Shown here piece by piece: positions 38,240 to 47,346 of a DNA stretch of 64,000 nucleotides (the first letter of the stretch is position 1; each line of letters starts with the position of its first letter). This DNA comes from Streptosporangium brasiliense (GTDB lineage Bacteria > Actinomycetota > Actinomycetes > Streptosporangiales > Streptosporangiaceae): positions 4,154,001 through 4,218,000 of the forward strand of contig NZ_JAUSRB010000002.1 of the NCBI RefSeq assembly GCF_030811595.1, in the 5' to 3' direction. The notes under the pieces were generated by a model. That model saw only the letters and a program-made list of their open reading frames with translations, had not been told where the DNA came from and did no database searches. A program made the translations under genes and the position numbers.

Positions 38240-40324
38240 GTGAGCGAAGAGCAGATGCTGCGCGAAGAGGCCGAGGGGCGGCTGCGGGCGCTGGCGGGCG
38301 AGCACGCCCGGCTGCGCGAGGACCAGTGGGCGGCCATCAAGGCGCTGGTCATGGACCGCCGCAGGGTGCTCGTGGTGCAGCGGACCGGCTGGGGCAAGTC
38401 AGCGGTCTACTTCATCGCCACCGCGCTCCTGCGCGAGCTGGGCGAGGGGCCGACCGTCATCGTGTCGCCGCTGCTGGCGCTGATGCGCAACCAGATCGCC
38501 GCCGCCGAGCGGGCCGGGATCAACGCGGTCACGATCAACTCGGCCAACCCCGAGGAGTGGGAGCAGGTCTACGGCCAGGTCGCCGAGGGCATGGTCGACG
38601 TGCTGCTGGTCAGCCCCGAGCGGCTCAACAACCCCGACTTCCGCGACCAGGTCCTGCCCGAGCTGGCCGAGAGCGCGGGCCTGGTCGTGGTCGACGAGGC
38701 GCACTGCATCTCCGACTGGGGCCACGACTTCCGCCCCGACTACCGGCGGCTGCGCACCATGTTCGAGGAGCTGCCCGAGGGCGTGCCGATCCTGGCCACC
38801 ACCGCCACGGCCAACGCCCGGGTCACCCGCGACGTCGCCGAGCAGATGGGCGAGGAGACGCTCGTCCTGCGCGGGGCGCTGGAGCGCGAGAGCCTCCATC
38901 TGGGGGTCGTCCGGCTGCGCGGCGCCGAGCAGCGCCTGGCCTGGCTCGCCCGGACCCTGCACGAGCTGCCCGGCTCCGGGATCGTCTACACCCTCACCGT
39001 CGCCGCCGCCCAGGAGATCGCCGCCTATCTGCGCGAGCAGGGGCACGAGGTGGCGGCCTACTCCGGGCAGACCGAGCAGGCCGAGCGGCTCGCCGCCGAG
39101 CAGGCCCTGCTCGACAACAAGATCAAGGCGTTGGTCGCCACCTCCGCGCTGGGCATGGGATACGACAAGCCCGATCTCGGCTTCGTCGTCCACGTCGGCG
39201 CGCCGCCGTCGCCCGTGGCCTACTACCAGCAGGTCGGCCGGGCGGGGCGCGGGGTCGAGCGGGCCGAGGTGATCCTGCTGCCCGGCGCCGAAGACAGGGA
39301 GATCTGGGCCTACTTCGCCTCGCTGGCCTTCCCGCCCGAGCCGGTCGTGCGGACCGTGCTCGCCGCCCTCGAAGAGGGGGGCGTGCTGTCCACGGCCGCG
39401 CTGGAGAACAGGGTGGACCTCAGCCGCACCCGGCTGGAGACCATGCTCAAGGTGCTCGACGTGGACGGCGCGGTGCGCCGGGTCAAGGGCGGCTGGGAGG
39501 CCACCGGCGAGACCTGGGGCTACGACGCCGACCGCTACGCCCGGGTCGCCGCCGAGCGCGAGGCCGAGCAGCGGGCCATGCTCGACTACCTCGACACCAC
39601 CGAGTGCCGGGAGATGTTCCTGCGCCGGCGCCTGGACGACGACACCGCCGCCCCGTGCGGGCGCTGCGACAACTGTACGGGCGCGCACCGCTCGCCCGAG
39701 GTCGAGGCGCGGGCGGTGGAGCACGCCGCCGAGAGCCTGCGGCGGCCCGGGGTGGAGATCGAGGCGCGCAGGCAGTGGCCGACCGGGCTGACCGACCTCA
39801 AGGGCCGGATCAAGCCCGAGCTGGGCGCCGAGCCCGGCCGCGCCCTGGGGCGGCTGACCGACATCGGCTGGGGCAACCGCCTGCGCGGCCTCCTCGCCGA
39901 CGGCGCCCCCGACGGCCCGGTCCCCGACGACGTCTTCGCCGCGATGGTCAAGGTGCTGTCGTCGTGGGAGTGGGCCCAGCGTCCGGTCGCGGTGGTCGCG
40001 ATGCCCTCCGCCGCCCGTCCCAAGCTGGTCCGCAGCCTGGCCGAGCGGCTGGCCCAGGTCGGCCGCCTGTCCTATCTGGGCGACCTCGGATACCGCTCGG
40101 GCCCGCCCGGCCGCCAGTTCAACAGCGCGCAGCGGGTCCAGGCCGTCCGCGGCACGCTCGCCATGCCCTCGGCGCTCGGCGCCGCCGTCGCCGGGGCGGG
40201 CGGCCCGGTCCTGCTGGTCGACGACCGCGTCGACACCGGCTGGAGCATGACGCTCGGCGCCGCCATGATCCGTCACGCCGGGGCCCCCGCGGTGCTGCCG
40301 CTCGCCCTCGCGGTGACGAGCTAG
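38240..40324 (+). CDS. RecQ-type DNA helicase fused to a phosphoribosyltransferase-like domain
   Basis: 694 aa, GTG 38240. Helicase domain: Walker A RTGWGKS (about residue 50), DEAHCISDWGHDFRPDY, motif III TATAN, motif V ATSALGMGYDKPD and motif VI YYQQVGRAGRG. A four-Cys zinc site follows (C-x-n-CGRCDNC), as in RecQ. The C-terminal 100 residues are not HRDC: they contain LSYLGDLGY, FNSAQRVQAVRG and VLLVDDRVDTGWSMT, the PRPP-binding-loop pattern of type I phosphoribosyltransferases (VLLVDD...TG). RecQ family 3'-5' helicases act in recombination and repair; what the fused domain senses or does is unknown. It stands alone. Confidence 0.88.
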   Translation: MSEEQMLREEAEGRLRALAGEHARLREDQWAAIKALVMDRRRVLVVQRTGWGKSAVYFIATALLRELGEGPTVIVSPLLALMRNQIAAAERAGINAVTINSANPEEWEQVYGQVAEGMVDVLLVSPERLNNPDFRDQVLPELAESAGLVVVDEAHCISDWGHDFRPDYRRLRTMFEELPEGVPILATTATANARVTRDVAEQMGEETLVLRGALERESLHLGVVRLRGAEQRLAWLARTLHELPGSGIVYTLTVAAAQEIAAYLREQGHEVAAYSGQTEQAERLAAEQALLDNKIKALVATSALGMGYDKPDLGFVVHVGAPPSPVAYYQQVGRAGRGVERAEVILLPGAEDREIWAYFASLAFPPEPVVRTVLAALEEGGVLSTAALENRVDLSRTRLETMLKVLDVDGAVRRVKGGWEATGETWGYDADRYARVAAEREAEQRAMLDYLDTTECREMFLRRRLDDDTAAPCGRCDNCTGAHRSPEVEARAVEHAAESLRRPGVEIEARRQWPTGLTDLKGRIKPELGAEPGRALGRLTDIGWGNRLRGLLADGAPDGPVPDDVFAAMVKVLSSWEWAQRPVAVVAMPSAARPKLVRSLAERLAQVGRLSYLGDLGYRSGPPGRQFNSAQRVQAVRGTLAMPSALGAAVAGAGGPVLLVDDRVDTGWSMTLGAAMIRHAGAPAVLPLALAVTS

Positions 40325-40413
40325 GCGGGCTGTCAGGCCAGGCCAGGTCAGGCCGGTGACGCGGCCGGCGGGTGGGAGACCTCCGAGCGCGGCGCGTCAC
40401 CGGTCCACAGCGG

Positions 40414-41460
40414 TCACAGCCACCCCCGCCGCCTGAACATCACGTAGAGCACGGCGGATCCCAGCACCATCAGGACCAGTGCCAACGGGTAGCCGGCGAT
40501 CCAGTGCAGCTCCGGCATGTGGACGAAGTTCATGCCGTACACGGTGCCGACGAGAGTGGGGGCGAAGAAGATCGCCGCCCACGCGGAGATCTTCTTGATC
40601 TCTTCGTTCTGGGTGTAGCTGGCCTCGGTCAGGCGCTTGACCTCAGCGTTCTGCGCCTGGCCGACCAGCGCGGCCTTGATGGTGAGGGTGGTCTGGTAGA
40701 ACTCGATCACCCCTTGGAGATACTCCCTCTCGCCGTCGGCCAGGGTGCGGATCCGGTCGAACTGGTCGGCGACGTCGACCACCAGCCGCCGCCCCTCGGG
40801 GGAGACACGGGTGAGGTTGGTCATCCTCCCGTAGATCGCGCCGCCCAGCGCGCCCATGGTGCGTACGGCGAGCAGGCCGTGGCGGGCCCGGAACAGCTCG
40901 TTGAGGAACTCCTCGGGATCGCCGACCTGTCCGCCCGTGACCCGCTGCTCCAGCCGCCACACGTCGCTCGTCACCGTCTCCACGTACTCCTCCTGATTGC
41001 GGATCAGGGCGGAGACGATCGCGTACGACAGTTCGGACGGCGTGGCGGGGCGCAGGCGCCCCGCCACGATCCGGGTGAGCACCGCGCGGGTCTCACGCAG
41101 GGCGATCCCCGGGTCGACCGCCGGGTTGATCGGTCCGTGGACGGTCACCACGTAGTTCCGGCCGATGAACTGGTCGAGCTCGATGTAGTGCACGTGGCCG
41201 CGCTCGCCCCGGGCGGGGGCGTGCAGGACGACGAACGCGTGGTCCGGGTAGGCGTGCACCTTGGGCACCCGGTTACGCCCGACGCAGTCCCGGACCGCCA
41301 TCGGATGGAAGCCGAACACCTCCGACAGCACGTGCGCGGCCTCCTGGTCACAGCCGGGGATGTCCACCCAGACCAGGACGTCCTCACGGTCGAGCAGCGC
41401 CGCCAGTTCTTCGACGGGACGTTCCTCGACCCCCTCGTTGCCGACCAGGCGAACGTCCAT
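40414..41460 (-). CDS. corA: CorA family magnesium/cobalt transporter
   Basis: 348 aa from ATG 41460; a GTG at 41478 is the alternative. The N-terminal cytoplasmic domain (residues 1-240) is Glu/Arg-rich, with FHPMAVRDCVGRNRVPKVHAYPDHAFVVLHAP and HYIELDQFIGRNYVVTVHG typical of CorA. The pore has the signature GMN in VGTVYGMNF between two C-terminal helices, ending in a short basic tail (FRRRGWL). CorA forms pentameric Mg2+ channels in the membrane. Its 5' side (41461-41660) is a GC-rich spacer in which no riboswitch fold was identified by eye. Confidence 0.93.
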   Translation of the reverse strand: MDVRLVGNEGVEERPVEELAALLDREDVLVWVDIPGCDQEAAHVLSEVFGFHPMAVRDCVGRNRVPKVHAYPDHAFVVLHAPARGERGHVHYIELDQFIGRNYVVTVHGPINPAVDPGIALRETRAVLTRIVAGRLRPATPSELSYAIVSALIRNQEEYVETVTSDVWRLEQRVTGGQVGDPEEFLNELFRARHGLLAVRTMGALGGAIYGRMTNLTRVSPEGRRLVVDVADQFDRIRTLADGEREYLQGVIEFYQTTLTIKAALVGQAQNAEVKRLTEASYTQNEEIKKISAWAAIFFAPTLVGTVYGMNFVHMPELHWIAGYPLALVLMVLGSAVLYVMFRRRGWL

Positions 41461-41660
41461 CCTGCTCACATCCCTCACCGATGCCGGCGCGGGCCGGTCG
41501 GACCGGCGCCGCGGGCTGACTGCGTCTCGACTCCGATCGTGTCAAGAGCCGCCGGCGCCCCTGCGACCAGGGACTTCACATCGGTGTCCGGCCTTCGCGG
41601 GTGGCCCGGCGCCTGCCCTGCCGAGACAGGACGGCTCCCGCCACGGCGGGCCGTACGGGG

Positions 41661-42554
41661 TCAGAGGCGGGGGCGGGCGCCCAGGTGGGAGATGGCCCTG
41701 GAGGCCAGGCGGCAGCCGGAGGCGAGGGCGTCGGCGGGGGGCTTGCCCTCCAGCCAGGCCGGCAGGAATCCGGCGGTGAAGGCGTCACCGGCGCCGGTGC
41801 CGTCGACCACGCGCTCCACGGTCTCGGCGGGCACCTTGACCGGCTCGGTGCGGCTGTTGGTGTACCACAGCGCGCCCTCGTCGTTGAGCTTGACCACGAC
41901 CTGGGGGAACCAGGCGGTGAGCACCTTCGCGGCGGCGGCGGGCTCGTCACGGCCGGTCAGCACCTTGGCCTGGTCGGCGTTGGCGAACAGCAGCTTGGCG
42001 TTCTGGGTCCATTCGAGGAACGGCTCGGCCCCGGTCCGCTCCAGGGGGGCGGAGGAGGAGCAGTCGACCGAGACGGACATCCCGGCGCGGCGGGCCATCT
42101 CCAGGGAGGCGAGGCCGGCCTCGCGGGAGCCCTCGTTGATCAGGGTGTAGCCCGACAGGTGCAGGTGGCCGCCCTGGGCGAACAGGTCGCGGGGCAGGTC
42201 CTCGGGCGACAGGGCGGCGTTCGCCCCCGGGTCGGAGAGCATGGTGCGCTCGCCCTTGTGCGTGACGAGCACCACACAGGTGCCGGTCGGCCGCTCGGGG
42301 TCCATGACGAGGCGGGCGTCGACGCCGTAGCCCATCAGCTCCATGTCGCGGTTACGTCCGGTGATGTCGGCGCCGCGACGCCCGATGAAGGCCACCTCGG
42401 CGCCCTCGACGGCGAGCCAGGAGGCGATGTTGGCGCCCGAGCCCCCGCCGTGCATGGTGACGACCGCCGGTGTGTCGCTGGCCCTGGCCAACGGGTAGCG
42501 AGCCCGTGCGACCGCGTCGGTCATGAGATCGCCCACCACGACCACCCGCGTCAT
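41661..42554 (-). CDS. PfkB family carbohydrate kinase
   Basis: 297 aa, ATG 42554. It opens with MTRVVVVGDLMTDAVARARYP and has the N-terminal GG motif (MHGGGSGANIASWLA), the anion-hole/catalytic-base motif DGTGAGDAFTAGFLPAWLEG near the C-terminus, and PfkB-type NADQAKVLTG. Family members phosphorylate sugars (ribose, fructose, adenosine and others); the exact substrate is open. Divergent from the PatA-like gene by 175 bp. Confidence 0.9.
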   Translation of the reverse strand: MTRVVVVGDLMTDAVARARYPLARASDTPAVVTMHGGGSGANIASWLAVEGAEVAFIGRRGADITGRNRDMELMGYGVDARLVMDPERPTGTCVVLVTHKGERTMLSDPGANAALSPEDLPRDLFAQGGHLHLSGYTLINEGSREAGLASLEMARRAGMSVSVDCSSSAPLERTGAEPFLEWTQNAKLLFANADQAKVLTGRDEPAAAAKVLTAWFPQVVVKLNDEGALWYTNSRTEPVKVPAETVERVVDGTGAGDAFTAGFLPAWLEGKPPADALASGCRLASRAISHLGARPRL

Positions 42555-42729
42555 GATGTCACCACCTTGCTGCCTTCGATGCCGACGTGCCTCTAGCCGC
42601 GAAAAACTTAACAGCTTCAGGCCAGCGTATGGGGTCCGGACCGGACACGGGACCGTAGTCGATGCACAAGCGTTGTGGGAACATGCCCGGCTTGTCCGTC
42701 ATGTGGGATCCACGTTTACTCTCGGGAGT

Positions 42730-45348
42730 GTGGAGGTTTCTCAGTATCCCGCTCACTGGGAGGCGGATGTCGTCCTGTCGGACGGCGGTACCGCCCATGT
42801 GCGCCCGATCCGGCCCGCCGACGCCGACCGGTTGCGCTCCTTCTACTCCAGGCTGTCCGAGGAGTCGATCTATTTCCGGTTCTTCGGCCCCCGGCCCCGG
42901 CTGTCGGACCGTGAGATCACCTGGTTCACCAACGTCGACTACGTGGACCGCGTCGCGCTGATCGCGACGATCGGCACGGAGATGGTGGCGGTGATCCGCT
43001 ATGACCGGATCGGGCCGGGAGAGGCCGAGGTCGCCTTCCTCGTCGAGGACGCCCACCAGGGGCGGGGGGTCGCCTCGGTGCTGCTGGAGCATCTGGCCGC
43101 GACCGCCCGGGAGCGGGGGATCGCCCGCTTCGTCGCCGACGTGCTGCCCGCCAACCAGAAGATGATGGCGGTGCTCAAGCAGGTGGGCTACACCGCGCAG
43201 AGCCGCTTCGCCGACGGCGTGGTCCGGATGACCCTCGACCTCACCCCGACCGAGACCGCCCAGGAGGTGACCGCCTCCCGCGAGCACCGGGCCGAGTCCC
43301 GCTCGATCGAGCGGCTGCTCTCCCCGGGTTCGGTGGCGGTCGTCGGCGCGGGCCGCGAGCCGGGCGGCGTCGGCCAGACCGTTCTGCGCAACCTGCTCGG
43401 CGCGGACTTCACCGGCCCGGTCTACCCGGTGCACCGCGAGGCGCGGGCCGTCGCCGGGGTGCGGGCCTACCCGAGCGTGACGGCCATCGACGGAGAGGTC
43501 GACCTCGCCGTGCTGGCCGTACCCGCCGACGGGGTGATCGAGGTGGTGAAGGAGTGCGCGGAGAAAGGCGTGCGCGGGCTGATCGTGGTCTCCTCCGGGT
43601 TCGGCGAGACCGGCCCCGAGGGACGGGCCAGGCAGGATGAGCTGGTCCGCATCGCCCGCGCCTACGGCCTGCGCGTCGTCGGCCCCAACTGCCTCGGCGT
43701 CGCCAACACCGATCCGGCGGTCCGGCTGAACGCCACGCTCGCCGCGACCATCCCCGGGCGGGGCCGGGTCGGGTTCTTCAGCCAGTCCGGTGCCCTGGGC
43801 ACCGCCCTGCTGCAGCGGGTGGCCCAGCGCGGCATGGGCATCTCCTCGTTCGTGTCGGCGGGCAACCGCGCCGACGTCTCGGGCAACGACCTGCTCCAAT
43901 ACTGGGAGGAGGACCCGCAGACCGACGTGATCCTGCTCTACCTGGAGTCGCTGGGAAACCCCCGCAAGTTCGCCCGCCTGGCCAGGCGGATCTCCCGGCG
44001 CAAGCCGATCGTGGTGGTCAAGAGCGGCGGCACCACCCAGGGCGTGCCCACCGGCCACGCCGCGCCCGTGCTCGGCCTGCCCGACACCGTGTTGAGCTCG
44101 CTGTTCGAGCAGGCCGGGGTGGTCCGGGTCGACGACCTGATCCAGCAGTTCGACGTGGCGCAGCTCCTGGCCTACCAGCCGCTGCCCGCGGGGCCCCGGG
44201 TCGGCCTGGTGAGCAACTCCGACGCGCTGGCGCTGCTCGCGGCCGACGCCTGCGTGCGTGCCGGGCTGGAGCCCGGGACGCCGGTCAACCTCGGCGCGCG
44301 GGCGGGGGCCGCCGAGTTCGGCACGGCCCTGGCCTCGCTGATCCCGGACGTGGACGCGGTGGTCGCGATCTACATGCCGCCCATCCCCGGAGGGGCCGAC
44401 GAGGTCGCCGCCGAGCTGCTGCGGGTCTCCCGCGACTGCGGCAAGCCGGTGCTGGCCACCTTCGAGGGCAGGATCGGCATGCTGCCGGAGCTGCGGGTCG
44501 GCGCCGTCCCCGAGCGCGGGTCGATCCCGTCCTACCCGGCGCCGGAGGAGGCGGTCCGCGCGCTGGCCCATGTCGTACGGCACGCGCACTGGCTCAAGCA
44601 GCCCGCCGGTCTCCAGGAGGAGATCGAGGGCGTCGACACCGCCGCGGCACGGCGGCTGGTGCTGTCCGGGCTGGGGGAGGAGCCGGCCGAGATCGAGGCT
44701 TCGGAGCTGCTCGCCTGCTACGGGCTGACCGTGTGGCCCGCGGAGGTGGTGGGCTCGCCGGAGGAGGCCGTCGAGGCGGCCGGGCGGCTGGGCTGGCCGG
44801 TGGTGCTGAAGGCCGCCGATCCCGAGGCGGCCAAACGCGCGGGCACGGTGCGTCTGGGGCTGACCGGCCCCGACGGGGTCCGTGAGGCCTTCGCCGGCCT
44901 GCGGGAGCAGCTCGGCTCCGACGCCGTGCTCGCGGTGCAGCGGATGGTCCCGCAGCCCGCGGTGCCGACGGTGGTCGGCGTCGTCGAGGACTCCGCGTTC
45001 GGGTCGGTCGTCTCCTTCGGGCTCGGCGAGGTCACCGCCCGGCTGCTGCGCGATGAGGTCTACCGGCTCGCCCCGCTGACGCGTGAGGACGCGGCGGCCC
45101 TGGTCAGGTCACCGCGTGCGGCACCCCTGCTCTTCGGCGAGTACGGCTACCCGCCGGTGGCGGTCGAGGCGCTGGAGGACCTGCTGGTCCGGGTCGGACG
45201 GCTGGCCGACGACCTTCCCGAGGTGGCCAGGCTCGATCTCGACCCGGTGCTGGTCGGAGAGTCCGAGGTGATCGTGCTGGGGGCGCGCGCGGTGCTGAGC
45301 AGCCCGGTGGGGCCGCGGCTCGACGGCGGACCGCGCCGTCTCGGCTAG
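42730..45348 (+). CDS. GNAT-acyl-CoA synthetase (ADP-forming type) fusion, PatA-like protein acetyltransferase
   Basis: 872 aa from GTG 42730, a few residues before YPAHWEADVVLSDGG. An N-terminal GNAT domain (residues about 1-165, with VEDAHQGRGVASVLLEHL as motif A) is joined to a CoA-binding domain (SIERLLSPGSVAVVGAGREPGGVGQTVLRNLL). A succinyl-CoA synthetase-like domain (FFSQSGALGTALLQRVAQ) and an ATP-grasp domain (about 660-860) follow. GNAT-first order is that of Streptomyces PatA-type lysine acetyltransferases; E. coli Pat has the GNAT at the C-terminus. The phospho-His segment is degenerate: GHAAPVLG instead of SHTGxLAG. Probable role: acetylating metabolic enzymes such as acetyl-CoA synthetase. 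Confidence 0.88.
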   Translation: MEVSQYPAHWEADVVLSDGGTAHVRPIRPADADRLRSFYSRLSEESIYFRFFGPRPRLSDREITWFTNVDYVDRVALIATIGTEMVAVIRYDRIGPGEAEVAFLVEDAHQGRGVASVLLEHLAATARERGIARFVADVLPANQKMMAVLKQVGYTAQSRFADGVVRMTLDLTPTETAQEVTASREHRAESRSIERLLSPGSVAVVGAGREPGGVGQTVLRNLLGADFTGPVYPVHREARAVAGVRAYPSVTAIDGEVDLAVLAVPADGVIEVVKECAEKGVRGLIVVSSGFGETGPEGRARQDELVRIARAYGLRVVGPNCLGVANTDPAVRLNATLAATIPGRGRVGFFSQSGALGTALLQRVAQRGMGISSFVSAGNRADVSGNDLLQYWEEDPQTDVILLYLESLGNPRKFARLARRISRRKPIVVVKSGGTTQGVPTGHAAPVLGLPDTVLSSLFEQAGVVRVDDLIQQFDVAQLLAYQPLPAGPRVGLVSNSDALALLAADACVRAGLEPGTPVNLGARAGAAEFGTALASLIPDVDAVVAIYMPPIPGGADEVAAELLRVSRDCGKPVLATFEGRIGMLPELRVGAVPERGSIPSYPAPEEAVRALAHVVRHAHWLKQPAGLQEEIEGVDTAAARRLVLSGLGEEPAEIEASELLACYGLTVWPAEVVGSPEEAVEAAGRLGWPVVLKAADPEAAKRAGTVRLGLTGPDGVREAFAGLREQLGSDAVLAVQRMVPQPAVPTVVGVVEDSAFGSVVSFGLGEVTARLLRDEVYRLAPLTREDAAALVRSPRAAPLLFGEYGYPPVAVEALEDLLVRVGRLADDLPEVARLDLDPVLVGESEVIVLGARAVLSSPVGPRLDGGPRRLG

Positions 45349-45404
45349 CGCCACCCCGGCCGGCGCCGCCCCGGCCGGACCGCCCCGACGCCGGCCGGGC
45401 CGCG

Positions 45405-45490
45405 GTGAAAGGCGCCCAGGGTGGGGTGAAAAGCCCTCGGGACGAGGTGAAAAGCACTCGGGCGCCCGGGGCGCGGTGAAAAGCGCCCGG
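45405..45490. repeat. Four phased GTGAAA repeats upstream of the DUF5998 gene
   Basis: Copies of GGTGAAAAGCxCYCGGG have GTGAAA at 45405, 45426, 45447 and 45476. Spacings are 21, 21 and 29 bp, so the first three lie on one face of the helix. They sit 150-240 bp upstream of the DUF5998 start. An AT-rich segment (45503-45535) follows with a TTGACC -35-like element at 45509-45514, but no good -10. They may bind a regulator, or they may be a slippage product. Confidence 0.55.
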
Positions 45491-45643
45491 GTGGCCGGAG
45501 AACGACAATTGACCACGGAAATTGGAATTGAATGCCGGTGGCGCGTAAAAGGGCCGCGGCGCGTCGGGTCACGATTTGCGCCGATGGCCGAACCGCGTGC
45601 GCACAGGGTGAAAGCGCTGCCCCGGACAGGGCAGGATGGACCC

Positions 45644-46234
45644 ATGAGGGAAACCCGACTCTCGGCCGCCGGCCTGCGCGACGCCATCGACCGCAGTGGC
45701 TACTATCCCGACCTGGTCGCCGACGCGGTCGAATCCGCTTTGGGCAAGGAGCAGGTGGGTGCCTACGTGGTCCATCACGAGGCCACCTTCGACCCGGCCA
45801 TGGAGGTGCGCCGGCACGTCACCGTCCTGGTGCTCTCACCCACCCGGCTGCTCGTCTGCCACACCGACGAGCACCCGCCGGTGGAAGGGGTCTCGGCCTC
45901 CCACGCCTCCACGACCACCGAGGCCGTACGGCTCAGCCGTATCCAGTCGGTGGCCGTCACCCGGGTCGTCCCCGACCCCGCCTCCTACGTGCCCGGCGTG
46001 CCGCCCACCGAGGTCACGCTCACCATCGGCTGGGGGGCCATCTCCCACGTCGACCTGGAGCCGGCCACCTGCGGCGACGAGAACTGCGAGGCCGACCACG
46101 GCTACACCGGTGCCATCACGGCCGACGACCTCTCCCTGCGGGTGAGCGAGGCGGCGGACGGGCCCGAGGCCGTCTCGCACGTGCTGGCCTTCGCCAAGGC
46201 GCTGTCGGAGGCCACCGCACGCGCCGCCTCATGA
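45644..46234 (+). CDS. DUF5998 family protein
   Basis: 196 aa from ATG 45644 (AGGA about eight bases upstream); the longer frame is repeat-derived noise. It starts with LSAAGLRDAIDRSGYYPDLVADAVESALGKEQVGAYVVHHEATFD and has LEPATCGDENCEADHGYTG with a Cys pair. Widespread in actinobacteria, always of unknown function. Its stop overlaps the next gene (ATGA), so it is translated together with a phosphatase and a sulfurtransferase. Confidence 0.8.
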   Translation: MRETRLSAAGLRDAIDRSGYYPDLVADAVESALGKEQVGAYVVHHEATFDPAMEVRRHVTVLVLSPTRLLVCHTDEHPPVEGVSASHASTTTEAVRLSRIQSVAVTRVVPDPASYVPGVPPTEVTLTIGWGAISHVDLEPATCGDENCEADHGYTGAITADDLSLRVSEAADGPEAVSHVLAFAKALSEATARAAS

Positions 46235-47346
46235 ACCCCCTGGTCCCCGCCTACGGCGCGGCCTCGCTCGCCGACCTGTCCTCCTCCCTCCTGGCGGCCC
46301 TGGGAATGGGGGAGGGCAACCCGCTGGGCCTCGCGCCGGCCGGGCGCGTCCTGGTCTTCCTCGTCGACGGCCTGGGGGCCGAGCTGCTCCGGGCCCACCC
46401 CGAGGCGGCCCCGTTCCTGTCGGCCCGGACCGGCCGGGTGCTCACCGCGGGCTTCCCCGCCACCACCGCGACCAGCCTGGGCACGCTGGGCACCGGCCTG
46501 CCGCCGGGCGAGCACGGCATGCTCGGCTACCAGCTCGCCGTGCCCGGCGCGGGCTACCTGCTCAACTGCCTGCGCTGGACCGCCCCGGGCCCGCCGGTCC
46601 CTCCCGACGAGTGGCAGCCCACCCCGACGGTCTACGAGCGCGCCGCGGCGGCCGGGATCGCCGTCGGCTACGTCGCCCCCTCGAAGTTCGAGCCCACCGC
46701 CTTCAACCGGGCCGTCTACCGCGGCGTGAACTTCGTCGGCGCCGACGCGGTCGACGACCGGATCGAGGGCGCCCGCCGGGCCCTGGCCGAGCCCCGCTCC
46801 CACGTCACGGTCTACTACGGCGACCTCGACGCCATGGGCCACCTGACCGGCTGGGGCACCCCGCAGTGGCTGGAGCAGCTCGCCCTGGTCGACCGGATGG
46901 CCGAGCGGCTGGCGGACGCGCTCCCGCCCGGCTCGGCGATGTACGTCACCGCCGACCACGGCATGGTCAACGTCACCGAGAAGATCGACGTGGACGCCGT
47001 CCCCGAGCTGCGTGAGGGCGTCGCCCTGCTCGGCGGCGAGACCCGGGCCCGGCACGTCTACACCGGTCCAGGCGCGGCGGCGGCCGTGCTCGGCGCCTGG
47101 CGTGACATCCTGGCGGGCAAGGCGTGGGTGGTCTCCCGCGAGGAGGCGGTCGAGTCGGGCTGGTTCGGGCCGCGGGTGCGTTCCGAATGGCTGCCCCGGA
47201 TCGGCGACGTCCTCGCCGTCCCCTACACCGACTGCGCTATCGTCGCCTCGGTCGCCGAGCCGCTCGAGGCGTCGTTCACCGGCTGCCACGGCTCGCTGAC
47301 ACCCGCCGAGCAGCACGTTCCTCTGCTGGAGGTAAGCACCCGATGA
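46231..47346 (+). CDS. Alkaline phosphatase/nucleotide pyrophosphatase-like protein
   Basis: 371 aa, ATG overlapping the DUF5998 stop by ATGA. It has the metal-binding and nucleophile region of the nucleotide pyrophosphatase/phosphodiesterase branch: VLVFLVDGLGAELL, then FPATTATSLGTLGTGLPPGEHGMLGYQ with the Thr nucleophile, YYGDLDAMGHLTG and VTADHGMVNV. No signal peptide, so it acts in the cytoplasm. Substrate unknown. Coupled by ATGA to the rhodanese gene downstream. Confidence 0.88.
   Translation: MNPLVPAYGAASLADLSSSLLAALGMGEGNPLGLAPAGRVLVFLVDGLGAELLRAHPEAAPFLSARTGRVLTAGFPATTATSLGTLGTGLPPGEHGMLGYQLAVPGAGYLLNCLRWTAPGPPVPPDEWQPTPTVYERAAAAGIAVGYVAPSKFEPTAFNRAVYRGVNFVGADAVDDRIEGARRALAEPRSHVTVYYGDLDAMGHLTGWGTPQWLEQLALVDRMAERLADALPPGSAMYVTADHGMVNVTEKIDVDAVPELREGVALLGGETRARHVYTGPGAAAAVLGAWRDILAGKAWVVSREEAVESGWFGPRVRSEWLPRIGDVLAVPYTDCAIVASVAEPLEASFTGCHGSLTPAEQHVPLLEVSTR

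Noticed and set aside
42559..44589. 676-residue minus-strand open frame
   Set aside because: Antisense to the PatA-like gene; RGD/HRG-rich noise.
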